In this document: in pieces, positions 44,942 through 54,366 of the stretch
How positions within the stretch are numbered: position 1 is the first letter of the stretch
Layout of the letters: every line of letters begins with the position of its first letter
Origin: Arthrobacter citreus
GTDB lineage: Bacteria; Actinomycetota; Actinomycetes; Actinomycetales; Micrococcaceae
Reading direction: 5' to 3'
Length of the DNA: 64,000 bases
Assembly (NCBI RefSeq): GCF_038405225.1
Contig: NZ_CP151657.1
Location: 558,001 to 622,000, forward strand
The notes under the pieces: generated by a model
Seen by the model: only the letters and a program-made list of their open reading frames with translations
Told to the model about the DNA's origin: nothing
Database searches by the model: none
Program-made: the position numbers and the translations under genes

Positions 44942-45803
44942 TTTTTTCTCCGCTGTCTTCAATTTCAGCGATTACGGGCAGCTGCTGCCGCTTGTTGCCA
45001 ATTCCCTGTGGGCTGCGGCGATCCTGGGGCTGGTGGGCGGGCTGATCGGCACCTTCGTGCTCATGCGCGACCTGGCCTTTGCGGTGCACGGGATTGCCGA
45101 ACTGTCTTTTGCCGGTGCCGCCTTCGCACTGCTGATTGGTGCAAACGTGGTGTTCGGTTCCCTGATCGGATCCGTGGCCGCCGCAGTGCTGCTGGCGGTG
45201 ATGGGGTTGAAGGCCCGCGACCGGAACTCGGTCACCGGCGTCATCATGCCCTTCGGGCTTGGCCTGGGCATCCTGTTCCTGGGGCTGTATGAAGGCCGCT
45301 CGGCCAACAAGTTCGGGCTCCTCACCGGACAGATCGTCGCCGTGGACACAGTGCAGCTGAACCTGCTCGCCGGCACGGCCGTCGTCGTCGTCGCCGGGCT
45401 TGTCCTGATCTGGCGTCCACTGACCTTTGCCAGCGCTGATCCCGAACTGGCCGAGGCCCGCGGAGTTCCGGTGCGCGTGCTGTCCATTGTCTTCATGGTC
45501 CTGCTGGGGCTCTCGGTGGCCCTGTCCATCCAGGTGGTTGGTGCCCTGCTGGTGCTTTCGCTGCTGATCACGCCGTCGGCGGCAGCGTTGCTGGTGACGT
45601 CTTCCCCGCGGCTTGTGGTGCTGCTCAGCGTGCTTTTTGCGGTGGCCTCGTCAGTGGGCGGCATCCTGCTGGCGCTCGGCGGACGGATCTCCATCAGCCC
45701 GTACGTCACCACTATTTCTTTCCTGATTTACGTGGTGTGCCGGCTAATCAAGCGCAGCCGCACCAGGGGACGGGTCCGGCAGGCTCAGCCGAAAACGGCA
45801 TAG
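44928..45803 (+). CDS. znuB: Zinc ABC transporter permease (ZnuB)
   Basis: 291 residues with about eight membrane helices. GLIGTFVLMRDLAFAVHGIAELSFAGAAFALL and ALSIQVVGALLVLSLLITPSAAALL are ABC-3 family permease motifs. The start at 44928 (GAAGAG nearby) lies within the end of znuC, so translation is coupled. The gene converges on zur, 37 nt away. Confidence 0.93.
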   Translation: MDLRDFFSAVFNFSDYGQLLPLVANSLWAAAILGLVGGLIGTFVLMRDLAFAVHGIAELSFAGAAFALLIGANVVFGSLIGSVAAAVLLAVMGLKARDRNSVTGVIMPFGLGLGILFLGLYEGRSANKFGLLTGQIVAVDTVQLNLLAGTAVVVVAGLVLIWRPLTFASADPELAEARGVPVRVLSIVFMVLLGLSVALSIQVVGALLVLSLLITPSAAALLVTSSPRLVVLLSVLFAVASSVGGILLALGGRISISPYVTTISFLIYVVCRLIKRSRTRGRVRQAQPKTA

Positions 45804-45840
45804 CCGGGGATTACGGACGCCGGCGCTGATTAGCGGCGGT

Positions 45841-46266
45841 CTAGGAGCTGCTGCACTCCGGGCACAGCCCAAAGATTTCCACCGTATGCGCCACATCGGT
45901 AAATCCGTACTGGGCGCCAAGACCGGCGGCCCACGCCTCGACGGCCGGTGCCTCGACCTCCACCGCCTTGCCGCAGTTGCGGCACACCAGGTGATGGTGG
46001 TGGTGTTCGACGGCGCAGCGGCGGTACAGTGCCTCGCCGTCACCGTTACGCAGCACGTCCACCTGGTTTTCCTCGGCCATGGACTGCAGGATGCGGTAGG
46101 TCGTGGCCAGGGATACGCTGTCTCCGCGCTCATGGAGCAGGCGGTACAGCTCCTGGGTGCTGATGAAGTCATCCAGCTCATCCAAGGTGCGGCCCACGGC
46201 CAGACGCTGCCGCGTTACCCGCTGCTCCGGGCTCCGCTTGGCGGGCTGGGATGTCTCGGATGACAT
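45841..46266 (-). CDS. zur: Fur-family zinc uptake regulator (Zur)
   Basis: 141 residues from ATG 46266, AAGGAG 7 nt upstream. N-terminal winged helix (RVTRQRLAVGRTLDELDDFISTQELYRLL, LATTYRILQSM) and C-terminal metal domain with HHHHHLVCRNCGKAVEV and a final CPECSSS: two CxxC pairs for the structural zinc and His ligands for the sensor site. Its position next to znuABC identifies it as Zur rather than Fur. It should repress the importer in zinc sufficiency via the box at 43018. Confidence 0.9.
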   Translation of the reverse strand: MSSETSQPAKRSPEQRVTRQRLAVGRTLDELDDFISTQELYRLLHERGDSVSLATTYRILQSMAEENQVDVLRNGDGEALYRRCAVEHHHHHLVCRNCGKAVEVEAPAVEAWAAGLGAQYGFTDVAHTVEIFGLCPECSSS

Positions 46267-46426
46267 GCTCACTCCTTGGAAACGGTGGTGCCTGGTGGAA
46301 CGCAGCTTCCAGATTATCGCACCTGGCGCCCAACGGCTCCCCGGCGCACTGGCGCTGGGGCTGCGGCCCGCGGCACTCCGGCGCCTACGGATCCGGCCGG
46401 GGGAGCAGCGGGGTACTGTGACCCGT

Positions 46427-47104
46427 ATGAAACTGACCAAGTACACCCATTCCTGTGTGCGCCTGGAGCGCGGCGGCAACGTTCTGGTGCTGGATCCCGG
46501 TTCGTTTTCCGAAGTCGAAGAAGCGCTGGACGGAGCGCACGCGGTCCTGATCACCCATGAACACGCGGATCATCTGGACCGGGACCGCGTCCTGGCCCAG
46601 CTCAGGGCGAATACGTCACTGGTGCTGTACGCACCGGCGGGACTGGCCGCAGACCTGCGTGCCGCTGCTGAGACCGGCGGCGGGGAGGGCGCCGGGGTTG
46701 CCGGCCGGATCCTCGAGGCGGAACCGGACAGCACCTTCTCCGTGGCGGGCTTCACCGTCCAGTCGTTCGGCGGGCAGCATGCCCTGATCCACCCGCTCGT
46801 GCCGCTGGTGGCCAACGTCGGCTATCTGATCGACGGAGCGCTGTACCATCCGGGGGACTCATTTGTGGTGCCGTACGGACTGAAGGTCAAGACCCTGCTG
46901 GTGCCGATCCATGCGCCGTGGTCCAAGGTGGGGGAAGTGATCGACTTCGTTATTGCGTGCGGTGCTGAGCGGGCGTACCCCATCCACGATGCCCTGCTGA
47001 ACGAGCGCGGCCTGGGCGTAGCGGAGGGGCACGTCGAGCGGTTCGGGAACCTGTATGGCACCGTGTACCAGCACCTGTCCGCCGGTGATTCGGTGCACAT
47101 ATGA
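46427..47104 (+). CDS. MBL-fold metallo-hydrolase
   Basis: 225 residues. MKLTKYTHSCVRLERGG and VLDPGSF open a YtkL/UlaG-like beta-lactamase fold; LITHEHADHLDRD is the H-x-H-x-D-H zinc motif, GGQHALIH and the PGDSF segment complete the site. Probably a cytosolic hydrolase with unknown substrate. A GTG at 46418 nine nt upstream is an alternative start. The stop overlaps the sulfurtransferase ATG. Confidence 0.87.
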   Translation: MKLTKYTHSCVRLERGGNVLVLDPGSFSEVEEALDGAHAVLITHEHADHLDRDRVLAQLRANTSLVLYAPAGLAADLRAAAETGGGEGAGVAGRILEAEPDSTFSVAGFTVQSFGGQHALIHPLVPLVANVGYLIDGALYHPGDSFVVPYGLKVKTLLVPIHAPWSKVGEVIDFVIACGAERAYPIHDALLNERGLGVAEGHVERFGNLYGTVYQHLSAGDSVHI

Positions 47105-47973
47105 GCGGGCCCGTCATCGACGCCGCACAGCTGCAGGAGCTGCTCGCATCCGGTCAACCGGTGGTGCTGCTGGATGTGCGGTGGGCGCTGGGCAGCACCG
47201 ACGGTCACAGGCAGTACCAGCGCGGACACATCCCCGGCGCCGTGTACGTGGATCTGGAAACCGAACTGGCCGCGCCGGCCGGCAAGGGAAGCGAGGGCCG
47301 GCATCCCCTGCCCGATCCGCAGGACTTTGCAGCAGCGGCCAGGCGCTGGGGAATCAACAGCGGTGACACGGTGGTGGCCTACGACGCCGTGGGCGGCACG
47401 TCGGCTGCGCGCGCATGGTGGCTGCTGCGGCACGCCGGGCTGGACTCCGTGTATCTGCTCGACGGCGGCGTTGTGGCCTGGCACCGGGAGGGGCTGGCGC
47501 TGGAAGGCGGCGTGGTGGAACCGCCGCCGGGCAACGTGGAGCTGTCGTGGGGAAAAATGCCGGTCCTTCAGATGTGGGACGTGCCCGCAGTGGTGGCCGG
47601 CGGGAAACTGCTCGACGCGCGGGCGAAGGAACGGTACCGCGGCGACCGCGAGCCGGTGGATCCGCTGGCGGGCCACATTCCCGGTGCGGTCAGCGCGCCG
47701 GCCGCCGACAACCTGACCGCCGAGGGTACGTTCCGGTCTCCGGAAGAACTCCGGGCATCCTTCGAGGCACTGGGAGTCCGGGCGGATCTGCCAATCGGCG
47801 TTTACTGCGGCTCCGGAGTTACCGCCGCCCATGACGTGGCCGCCCTGGAGCGGGCCGGATACCGGGCAGCCCTCTATCCGGGGTCCTGGTCCCAGTGGTC
47901 CGCAACCAAGGGTTCTCCGGTTGCGGTGGGGCAGAAACCCGGCGAATGGCCGGGGACCGGGCAAAGGGGATAG
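47101..47973 (+). CDS. sseA: 3-mercaptopyruvate/thiosulfate sulfurtransferase
   Basis: 290 residues with two rhodanese domains. The N-terminal inactive domain has VVLLDVRWALG and HIPGAVYVDLETEL; the active domain has HIPGAVSAPAADN and the loop CGSGVTAA with catalytic C236. CGSG(V/T)T loops are associated with mercaptopyruvate rather than thiosulfate use. The enzyme transfers sulfane sulfur to thiols or cyanide. ATGA-coupled to the MBL hydrolase, so the two could act on related sulfur compounds (inference). Confidence 0.9.
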   Translation: MSGPVIDAAQLQELLASGQPVVLLDVRWALGSTDGHRQYQRGHIPGAVYVDLETELAAPAGKGSEGRHPLPDPQDFAAAARRWGINSGDTVVAYDAVGGTSAARAWWLLRHAGLDSVYLLDGGVVAWHREGLALEGGVVEPPPGNVELSWGKMPVLQMWDVPAVVAGGKLLDARAKERYRGDREPVDPLAGHIPGAVSAPAADNLTAEGTFRSPEELRASFEALGVRADLPIGVYCGSGVTAAHDVAALERAGYRAALYPGSWSQWSATKGSPVAVGQKPGEWPGTGQRG

Positions 47974-48093
47974 CGTCGTCTCATGATGAGAGGCCGTCCC
48001 GTACCCCCGCCCCTGCACCTGCAGGTGCCGTCCACCGATGCCCCGGCGCCCGGCCCGGCACCAGCCGCCGCCCATTCCCCAGAAGGAGCAACC

Positions 48094-48522
48094 ATGCCCA
48101 CCCTCTTCACCAGGATCATCAACGGCGAAATCCCCGGCCGCTTCGTGTGGAAGGACGATGACGTGGTGGCGTTCCTGAGCATTGGTCCGCTCAGCGACGG
48201 GCACACCCTGGTGGTGCCCAGGCAGGAGATCGACAAGTGGACCGACGCCCCGGCGGAACTGATGCGGAAGCTGACGTCGGTGGCGCAGGCCATCGGCCAG
48301 GCGCAGGTGGCCGCATTCGGCTCCGAACGTGCCGGGCTGAGCATTGCCGGATTCGAGGTGGACCATCTGCACCTGCACGTTTGGCCCGCGAACTCCCTGG
48401 CGGACTTCGACTTCAGCCGGGCGGAGTCCAATCCGGATCCCGAACGCATGGAAGCCAACGCCGAAAAGCTCCGGGATGCGCTGCGGTCCGCCGGACACGG
48501 TGCCTTCGTGCCGGAACAGTAA
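48094..48522 (+). CDS. HIT family hydrolase
   Basis: 142 residues from ATG 48094, with AGAAGGAG 5 nt upstream. CLASS signature: TRIINGEIPGRFVWKDDDVVAFL, PLSDGHTLVVPRQEI, and the HIT triad HLHLHVWP with H91, H93 and H95. HIT proteins split nucleoside phosphoramidates or dinucleoside polyphosphates. The frame is open back to 47983, but only this start gives the family N-terminus. Confidence 0.92.
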   Translation: MPTLFTRIINGEIPGRFVWKDDDVVAFLSIGPLSDGHTLVVPRQEIDKWTDAPAELMRKLTSVAQAIGQAQVAAFGSERAGLSIAGFEVDHLHLHVWPANSLADFDFSRAESNPDPERMEANAEKLRDALRSAGHGAFVPEQ

Positions 48523-48552
48523 CCGCCGGCGGGCCGCCCGCCCGCCCCGGCA

Positions 48553-51500
48553 CTAAGCCGGGGCGAGCGCGGCGTTCAGGGCCGTGCGGATACGCTTCTC
48601 CGACACCGACCGCACGGTTCCCAGTTCCTGCGCGAAGAAGCTGACGCGCAGTTCCTCGATCATCCAGCGGACCTCGGTGAGCGCCGGCGGTGTTCCGGCG
48701 CCGGGCAGCAGGGCCGCCACGGCGTCGTCGTAGTCATCCTCCAGCGCCTGGACCACGGCCATTTGCTGTGCGTCGCGCTGGACGTTCGTGGGCAGCTTTT
48801 CCAGCCGCCGTTCAATCCCCGCCAGATACCGCGGCAGGTGCGTCAGCTGCGCGTAGCCGGTCCGGGCAACAAAGCCCGGGTACACCAGGGAGTCCAGCTG
48901 TGCGCGGATGTCGTTCAGGGCGCTGATCAGGGCCAGGGACTGCGTGCCCTTCAGCGCCTTGGTGATGCGGCGGGTGCTGGAGAGGATTTTCTCCACCGTG
49001 GCGGTCACGGTGAACACGGTGTCGATCAGCTCGGCCCGCACCTTTTCATACAGTTCGTCGAAGTCGGCGCGGGTCCAGGGCAGGGCCTCGGGAGTCAGCT
49101 TGTCCACGGCAGCCAGCGTGCAGTCCTCGATCAGGGCGGCGACGGAACCATGCGGATTCTGGCTGAAGGTGAGTTTTTCGGCATTGCTCAGATGCTCCAG
49201 GACGTACTTGGCCGGGCTGGGTACGCGGAGCACCAGCAGCCGAATGACGCCGCCGCGCATGGCGGCGGCCTGCTCGCCGGCACTCTGGAACATCCGCAGT
49301 CCCGCGGTTTTGCTTTCATCCACGAGGGCGGGGTAGCCGGTGACCATGTGTCCGGCGACCAGCCGCTGCACCTGCCTGTCGATGGTTCCCACGGACCACT
49401 CGGTCAGCCCGGTCTGTTCGGCCAGCGACGGCCCGGATGCGGGCGCACGGCCCGAATCCGCGCCGGCCACCGCAGCGTTACCTGGGGACCCCTTGCCCTT
49501 CCGCCCGGCTTTGGGCGTCACGGTTTTGGGGGTGGCCCCAAGCGAGTCGGCAATGGCGCGGCGGGTGGCCGGAGCCAGGGACTCCTGCAGCGCGGCCAGG
49601 TCCTTGCCCTCGTCCAGGACCTTGCCGGATCCGTCCACCACGCAGAAGCTCATGCGCAGGTGCTCGGGAACGGCGTCCCAGTTCCAGGAGCCGGGCGGAA
49701 TGATGTGTCCCTTGAGCCGGCGCAGGGCCAGTTCCAGGGATGGCTCCAGGGCGTCCCGGGTGGGGTCGAAATCAGCGGCCAGCGCCGCCGCGGCGGCCCG
49801 GGCCACGTCGGGCGCGGGGATGAAGTTCTTCCGGACCGCCTTGGGCAGCGACTTGATCAGCGCGGTGATCAGCTCGGCCCGCAGGCCCGGTATCTGCCAT
49901 TTGAACGGTTCCGGGTCCAGTTGGTTCAGGAACAGCACGGGCACCTCGACGCTCACGCCGTCGCCCGCTCCCGCTACCCCCGGGGAGAATTCGTAGGTCA
50001 GGGGCAGCTCGAAGTCGCCGTAGACGAAGGCCTTGGGGAAGTCATTCTCGTCCAGTCCCGCGGCGTCGTCGGTGCGCAGGGCATCGGGGTCGAAGTCCAG
50101 CAGGGCCGGATTCTCGTGCCGTGCGCTCTTCCACCACTTGTCGAAGTGCCGTTCGGAAACGACGTCCCTGCCAACGCGCTCGTCGTAGAACTCAAACAGG
50201 GTTTCGTCGTCCACCCGCAGGCCGCGGCGGCGGACCCGGTTCTCCAGTTCCTCCACTTCGGCCAGCAGGGCCTGGTTGCGGTGGAAGAACTTGTGGTGGG
50301 TGCGCCAGTCGCCCTCAACGAGGGCATGGCGGATGAACATTTCCCGGGACAGCTCCGGGTCCACCCGGCCGTAATTGATGCTGCGCTGCGGAATGACCGG
50401 AACGCCGTACAGCGTGACCTTCTCATAGGCCATCACCGAACCGCGGCTCTTGGACCAGTGCGGTTCGCTGTAGCTGCGCTTGATCAGGTGCGGAGCCACC
50501 TCCTCCACCCACAGCGGATCGAACTTCGCCGCCACGCGCGCCCAGAGCCGGGACGTTTCCACCAGTTCAGCGGCCATGACCCAGTCCGGGGTCTTCTTGA
50601 ACAGGGCGGAGCCGGGGAAAACGGCGAACCGGGTTCCGCGGGCGCCTGCGTACTCCCGCTTGCGCTGGTCATACAGGCCGATGTGGCTGAGCAGGCCCGA
50701 CAGCAGGCTCATGTGGATCTCTTTGTCGCGGCCCACCGGATCCACCGGGTCCGGACTGAGGGTGATGCCCAGCGGCTTGGCGATCTGCCGCAGCTGGGCA
50801 AACAGGTCCTGCCACTCCCTGATGCGCACGTAGTTCAGGAACTCGTTTTTACAGAGCCGGCGGAACGCGGAGGAGGAGAGTTCCTTCTGCTTGTCCTGCA
50901 GGTAGCGCCACAGGTTGAGGTAGCCGGTGAAATCCGAATTCTCGTCCACGAACCGCTTGTGCATCTCCGCGGCCTTCTGGGCCCGGGCGGCGTCGTCCTT
51001 TGACGGGCGTTCCCTCGGATCCTGAATGGTCAGGGCAGCGGTGAGCACCATCACTTCCTTGGCGCAGCCGCGGGCACCGGCTTCCACGATCATCCGGCCC
51101 AGGCGGGGATCCACGGGCAGCTGCGACAGCTTGCGGCCCACGGGGGTGATGCCGCCGGACGTCTCCAGCGCGCCGAGCTCCTTGAGCAGGGTGGCGCCGT
51201 CATTGATGGCCTTGGAATCCGGGGGCTGGACAAACGGGAAGTCCGCGACGTCCTTGGGCCCCTTGGCCACGCCCATGGCCGCCATCTGCAGGATGACGGC
51301 GGCCAGGTTGGTGCGCAGGATTTCCGGGTCGGTGTATTCGGGCCGCGCCTGGAAGTCCTCTTCGGAGTACAGGCGGATGGCGATGCCGTCGGAAACGCGG
51401 CCGCAGCGGCCCGAGCGCTGGTTGGCCGAGGCCTGGGAAATACGTTCGATGGGCAGGCGCTGGACCTTGGTGCGGTGCGAGTAGCGGGAAATGCGCGCCG

Positions 51501-52467
51501 TTCCGGTATCGATCACGTACTTGATGCCGGGAACGGTCAGCGATGTCTCGGCAACGTTGGTGGCCAGGATGATGCGGCGGTGCTTGCCGGGATGGAAGAC
51601 CTTGTGCTGGTCCGCCAGGGACAGCCGGGCGAACAGGGGCAGGACTTCGGTGCCCTGCAGCCGGGGGACCCGCTGGACCGAGGAGCGCAGGGCATCGGCG
51701 GCGTCACGGATCTCGCGTTCTCCGGAGAAGAAAATCAGGATGTCGCCGGGGGCCTCGCGGGAGAGTTCCTCCACGGCGTCGCACACCGCGTCCACCGGGT
51801 CGCGGTCCTCCTCCAGCTCATCGTCGGAGTCCTCCTCGCCGGAGCCGCCGCCGGCGGGCTGGTTCAAGGGCCGGTACCGGATTTCCACGGGGAAGGTTCG
51901 ACCCGAAACCTCGATGATGGGCGCCGGTTTGCCGTTGGCCGCGAAGTGCTCGGCGAAACGTCCGGGATCGATGGTCGCGGAGGTGATGATGACCTTCAAA
52001 TCCGGCCGCTCCGGCAACAGCCGGCGCAGGTAGCCCAGGATGAAGTCGATGTTCAGGCTTCGCTCGTGCGCCTCATCGATGATGATGGTGCTGTATTTTT
52101 TCAGCTTGCGGTCATGCTGGATTTCGGCCAGCAGGATGCCGTCGGTCATCAGCTTGACCTTGGTCGAGCGGCTGGTTTCACCGGTGAAGCGCACCTGGTA
52201 GCCCACCTCGGCGCCCAGCTCGACGTCGAGCTCCTCCGCGATGCGCTCTGCCACCGTGCGGGCGGCAAGCCGGCGCGGCTGGGTGTGTCCGATCAGCCCT
52301 TTTTCCGCCAGCCCCAGCTCCAGGCACATTTTCGGAATCTGCGTGGTTTTACCGGAGCCGGTTTCGCCCGCGATGATCGTCACCTGGTTGGCGGCGATGG
52401 CCGCCATGATGTCTTCGCGGCGTTCTGAAACGGGCAGGAGCGCGGGGTAGGAAATAGTCAGTGCCAT
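48553..52467 (-). CDS. hrpA: ATP-dependent RNA helicase HrpA
   Basis: 1304 residues. DEAH-box motor at the N-terminus: GETGSGKT (34-41), TQPRRLAARTVAERIAEE, IIIDEAHERSLN, SATID, QRSGRCGRV. The helicase-associated and OB-fold domains follow, and the long C-terminal DUF3418 region (about 690-1304) is typical of HrpA. It remodels RNA and can act on stalled ribosomes. Start ATG 52467 has GGGAGC upstream; an in-frame upstream ATG would give an unrelated leader. No accessory genes are attached. Confidence 0.95.
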   Translation of the reverse strand: MALTISYPALLPVSERREDIMAAIAANQVTIIAGETGSGKTTQIPKMCLELGLAEKGLIGHTQPRRLAARTVAERIAEELDVELGAEVGYQVRFTGETSRSTKVKLMTDGILLAEIQHDRKLKKYSTIIIDEAHERSLNIDFILGYLRRLLPERPDLKVIITSATIDPGRFAEHFAANGKPAPIIEVSGRTFPVEIRYRPLNQPAGGGSGEEDSDDELEEDRDPVDAVCDAVEELSREAPGDILIFFSGEREIRDAADALRSSVQRVPRLQGTEVLPLFARLSLADQHKVFHPGKHRRIILATNVAETSLTVPGIKYVIDTGTARISRYSHRTKVQRLPIERISQASANQRSGRCGRVSDGIAIRLYSEEDFQARPEYTDPEILRTNLAAVILQMAAMGVAKGPKDVADFPFVQPPDSKAINDGATLLKELGALETSGGITPVGRKLSQLPVDPRLGRMIVEAGARGCAKEVMVLTAALTIQDPRERPSKDDAARAQKAAEMHKRFVDENSDFTGYLNLWRYLQDKQKELSSSAFRRLCKNEFLNYVRIREWQDLFAQLRQIAKPLGITLSPDPVDPVGRDKEIHMSLLSGLLSHIGLYDQRKREYAGARGTRFAVFPGSALFKKTPDWVMAAELVETSRLWARVAAKFDPLWVEEVAPHLIKRSYSEPHWSKSRGSVMAYEKVTLYGVPVIPQRSINYGRVDPELSREMFIRHALVEGDWRTHHKFFHRNQALLAEVEELENRVRRRGLRVDDETLFEFYDERVGRDVVSERHFDKWWKSARHENPALLDFDPDALRTDDAAGLDENDFPKAFVYGDFELPLTYEFSPGVAGAGDGVSVEVPVLFLNQLDPEPFKWQIPGLRAELITALIKSLPKAVRKNFIPAPDVARAAAAALAADFDPTRDALEPSLELALRRLKGHIIPPGSWNWDAVPEHLRMSFCVVDGSGKVLDEGKDLAALQESLAPATRRAIADSLGATPKTVTPKAGRKGKGSPGNAAVAGADSGRAPASGPSLAEQTGLTEWSVGTIDRQVQRLVAGHMVTGYPALVDESKTAGLRMFQSAGEQAAAMRGGVIRLLVLRVPSPAKYVLEHLSNAEKLTFSQNPHGSVAALIEDCTLAAVDKLTPEALPWTRADFDELYEKVRAELIDTVFTVTATVEKILSSTRRITKALKGTQSLALISALNDIRAQLDSLVYPGFVARTGYAQLTHLPRYLAGIERRLEKLPTNVQRDAQQMAVVQALEDDYDDAVAALLPGAGTPPALTEVRWMIEELRVSFFAQELGTVRSVSEKRIRTALNAALAPA

Positions 52468-52480
52468 GATTGCTCCCAGT

Positions 52481-53485
52481 CTAGTGGCTGGAACCGGCAG
52501 CCGGGCCTGATTTCGCCGAGGGCCGGGCATCAGCGGCGCGCTGGAGCAGGGCGGCTGCGGAGCGGGCGCGTTCACGCATCTCCGCCGGGGCCAGGATCTC
52601 GAATTCCAGGCCCAGCCCGGCCAGGCGCATCAGCGGCATATCCAGCGAATCCCACCCGCCGCGCAGGATCGTATGGTCCGGCCCGTCCTCTTCCAGAGTG
52701 GCGGCCTCCGGTGGAATCCGCTCCTGGAGTTCACCGAGCGGCACGGCAAGCCGCAGCACGACGTCGTACCGGTACGGGAAGCGCGTAATCGAGTCCTGGA
52801 CATAGGCGGCCATGTCCTTTGCGGGCAGGGGCCGGGGAAAGAACCGCTCGCGCACAGCGGGGATGCTTTGGCAGCGGTCCATGCGGAAGGTGCGCCAGTC
52901 CTGCCGTTCCAAGTCCCAGGCCGCCAGGTACCAGCGGCGGCCGGTGCTGACCAGCTTGTAGGGTTCCACCAGCCGGCGGCCGGGCGCGGCACCGGCCGCG
53001 GTGTAGCGGAAGGAAACCACCCGCTGTTCCGCGATGGCACCCGACAGGGCTGTCAGGGTCTGCGGATCAACGCTGGCGGCGTTGCCGGCGAGCACGCTGA
53101 CGGATAGCCGCAGGGCGGAGAATTTGGGCCGCAGCCGCCCGGGCAGGACCTGCTCCAGCTTGGCCAGGGCACGGACCGATGCCTCGCCGATGCCGGCAAC
53201 CGGCCCCGTGGCAACGGCAGCCAGTCCGAGGGCGACGGCGAGCGCCTCGTCGTCGTCCAGCAGCAGCGGCGGAAGCTGGGCACCGGATCCGAGCTGGTAG
53301 CCGCCTGCGATCCCCGGGGATGCGGAGATCGGGTAGCCGAGGCTGCGCAGTTTGCTGATGTCGCGGCGGACCGTGCGCTCGGTCACGGTCATCCGGTCAG
53401 CCAGTGCGGCACCGGTCCACTCGCGCCGCATCTGCAGCAGCGACAGCAGGTGCAGCAGGCGCGCTGAGGTTTCCAACATGGACAC
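52481..53485 (-). CDS. WYL-domain transcriptional regulator (YafY/DeoR-like HTH)
   Basis: 334 residues from GTG 53485, with AGGAG 7 nt upstream (ATG 53479 is also possible). HTH-11 domain at the N-terminus: RLLHLLSLLQMRREWTGAALADRM and TERTVRRDISKLRSLGYPI. The WYL domain follows (VSFRYTAAG, GRRWYLAAWDLERQDWRTFRMDR) and a WCX extension ends the protein. The family senses small molecules or single-stranded nucleic acid. A 15-bp palindrome at 53504-53518 upstream may be its operator. Divergent from the DinB gene. Confidence 0.9.
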   Translation of the reverse strand: MSMLETSARLLHLLSLLQMRREWTGAALADRMTVTERTVRRDISKLRSLGYPISASPGIAGGYQLGSGAQLPPLLLDDDEALAVALGLAAVATGPVAGIGEASVRALAKLEQVLPGRLRPKFSALRLSVSVLAGNAASVDPQTLTALSGAIAEQRVVSFRYTAAGAAPGRRLVEPYKLVSTGRRWYLAAWDLERQDWRTFRMDRCQSIPAVRERFFPRPLPAKDMAAYVQDSITRFPYRYDVVLRLAVPLGELQERIPPEAATLEEDGPDHTILRGGWDSLDMPLMRLAGLGLEFEILAPAEMRERARSAAALLQRAADARPSAKSGPAAGSSH

Positions 53486-53503
53486 CAAGGTACTCCTGCC
53501 TCA

Positions 53504-53518
53504 GGACAGAAGCTGTCC
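53504..53518 (-). promoter_or_regulatory. Palindrome GGACAG-AAG-CTGTCC upstream of the WYL gene
   Basis: Six-base perfect arms with a 3-nt centre lie about 20 bp upstream of the regulator start and within the 118-bp divergent region to the DinB gene. Position fits an autoregulatory operator for the WYL protein; this is inference. Confidence 0.4.
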
Positions 53519-53603
53519 GCATACCTCCTTAGTCTGGCTTCGGGGGCACATTCAACACAGGCTCAGGCTGGAATGAGCGGCACAACGAAGGGCGGGAGCA
53601 GGG

Positions 53604-54218
53604 ATGGAACGGGATGCGGAAGCGGCAGCGGAGGCTGCGGGACTGGCCGGGCCGAAGGGCGGACTGAACGTCCCGGCCGCGCTCGCAGACCAACTGCGGT
53701 GGCACTGGGAGAACCAGGCCCGTCCGCGGCTGGAGGGGCTGAGCGACGAGGAGTACTTCTGGGAGCCTGTCCGCGGGTGCTGGAGCGTGCGGCCCCGGGG
53801 AACGGGGACGGCGTCGATCCAGGCGGGTTCGGGAAATTTCACCATCGACTTTGAGTATCCGGAACCGGTGCCTGCTCCCTTCACCACGATTGCGTGGCGG
53901 CTTGGACACCTCCTGGTGGGGGTGTTGGGAGTCCGGAACGCCGCGCACTTTGGCGGCCCGGAGGTTAGCTACGCGGACTTCGACTATCCCGGCACCGCCG
54001 CCGGGGCGCTGGAGTTGCTGGATCAGTACTACGGGACGTGGATCCATTCCATCTCCGGCCTGGACGAAGCGGCGCTCGCCGCTCCGGTGGGCGAGTCCGA
54101 GGGGCCCTGGGCGGCGGAGCCGATGGCCACCCTGGTGCTGCACATTAACCGCGAGATGATCCATCACCTGGCCGAGACCGCGCTGTTGCGCGATCTCTAC
54201 GCCCACCGGCAGCGGTAG
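53604..54218 (+). CDS. DinB-family protein
   Basis: 204 residues. DQLRWHWENQARPRLEGLSDEEYFW, TTIAWRLGHLLVG and VLHINREMIHHLAETALLRDLY give the three His of the four-helix DinB/metal-dependent bundle (W-H/RLGH/HH). These proteins include mycothiol- and bacillithiol-dependent S-transferases and related enzymes, so thiol chemistry is possible. GGAGCAGGG precedes the ATG. The last 74 nt overlap a convergent small gene. Confidence 0.85.
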   Translation: MERDAEAAAEAAGLAGPKGGLNVPAALADQLRWHWENQARPRLEGLSDEEYFWEPVRGCWSVRPRGTGTASIQAGSGNFTIDFEYPEPVPAPFTTIAWRLGHLLVGVLGVRNAAHFGGPEVSYADFDYPGTAAGALELLDQYYGTWIHSISGLDEAALAAPVGESEGPWAAEPMATLVLHINREMIHHLAETALLRDLYAHRQR

Positions 54219-54366
54219 CCGGGCGGGGACCGGTGTCGTCCCAGGCATAGTGCGAGGGGAGCGGAGGAAGATGGCCGTTGCCGTCACGCCGCACAGCAAT
54301 GACCGTTGCCGTGGACAGCAGAAGGAGGAAGGAGAAGCCAGCAACCAGAAGGAGGAAAGTAACCAT
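54145..54366 (-). CDS. Small single-pass membrane protein (RDGxGHxPP motif)
   Basis: 73 residues from ATG 54366. One hydrophobic helix (MVTFLLLVAGFSFLLLLSTATVIAV) is followed by RRDGNGHLPPLPSHYAWDD, a short cytosolic motif that I recognise as recurring in small actinobacterial membrane proteins (established by pattern memory, no search). TTGACG (complement of 54422-54427) with a TTATTCT-like -10 could drive it. Its 3' end overlaps the DinB gene on the other strand, and no good ribosome-binding site is present, so the call is moderate. Confidence 0.55.
   Translation of the reverse strand: MVTFLLLVAGFSFLLLLSTATVIAVRRDGNGHLPPLPSHYAWDDTGPRPATAAGGRRDRATARSRPGDGSSRG

Noticed and set aside
48763-51003. 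Plus-strand open frame of 746 codons
   Set aside because: It is antisense to hrpA, with no domain and no ribosome-binding site.
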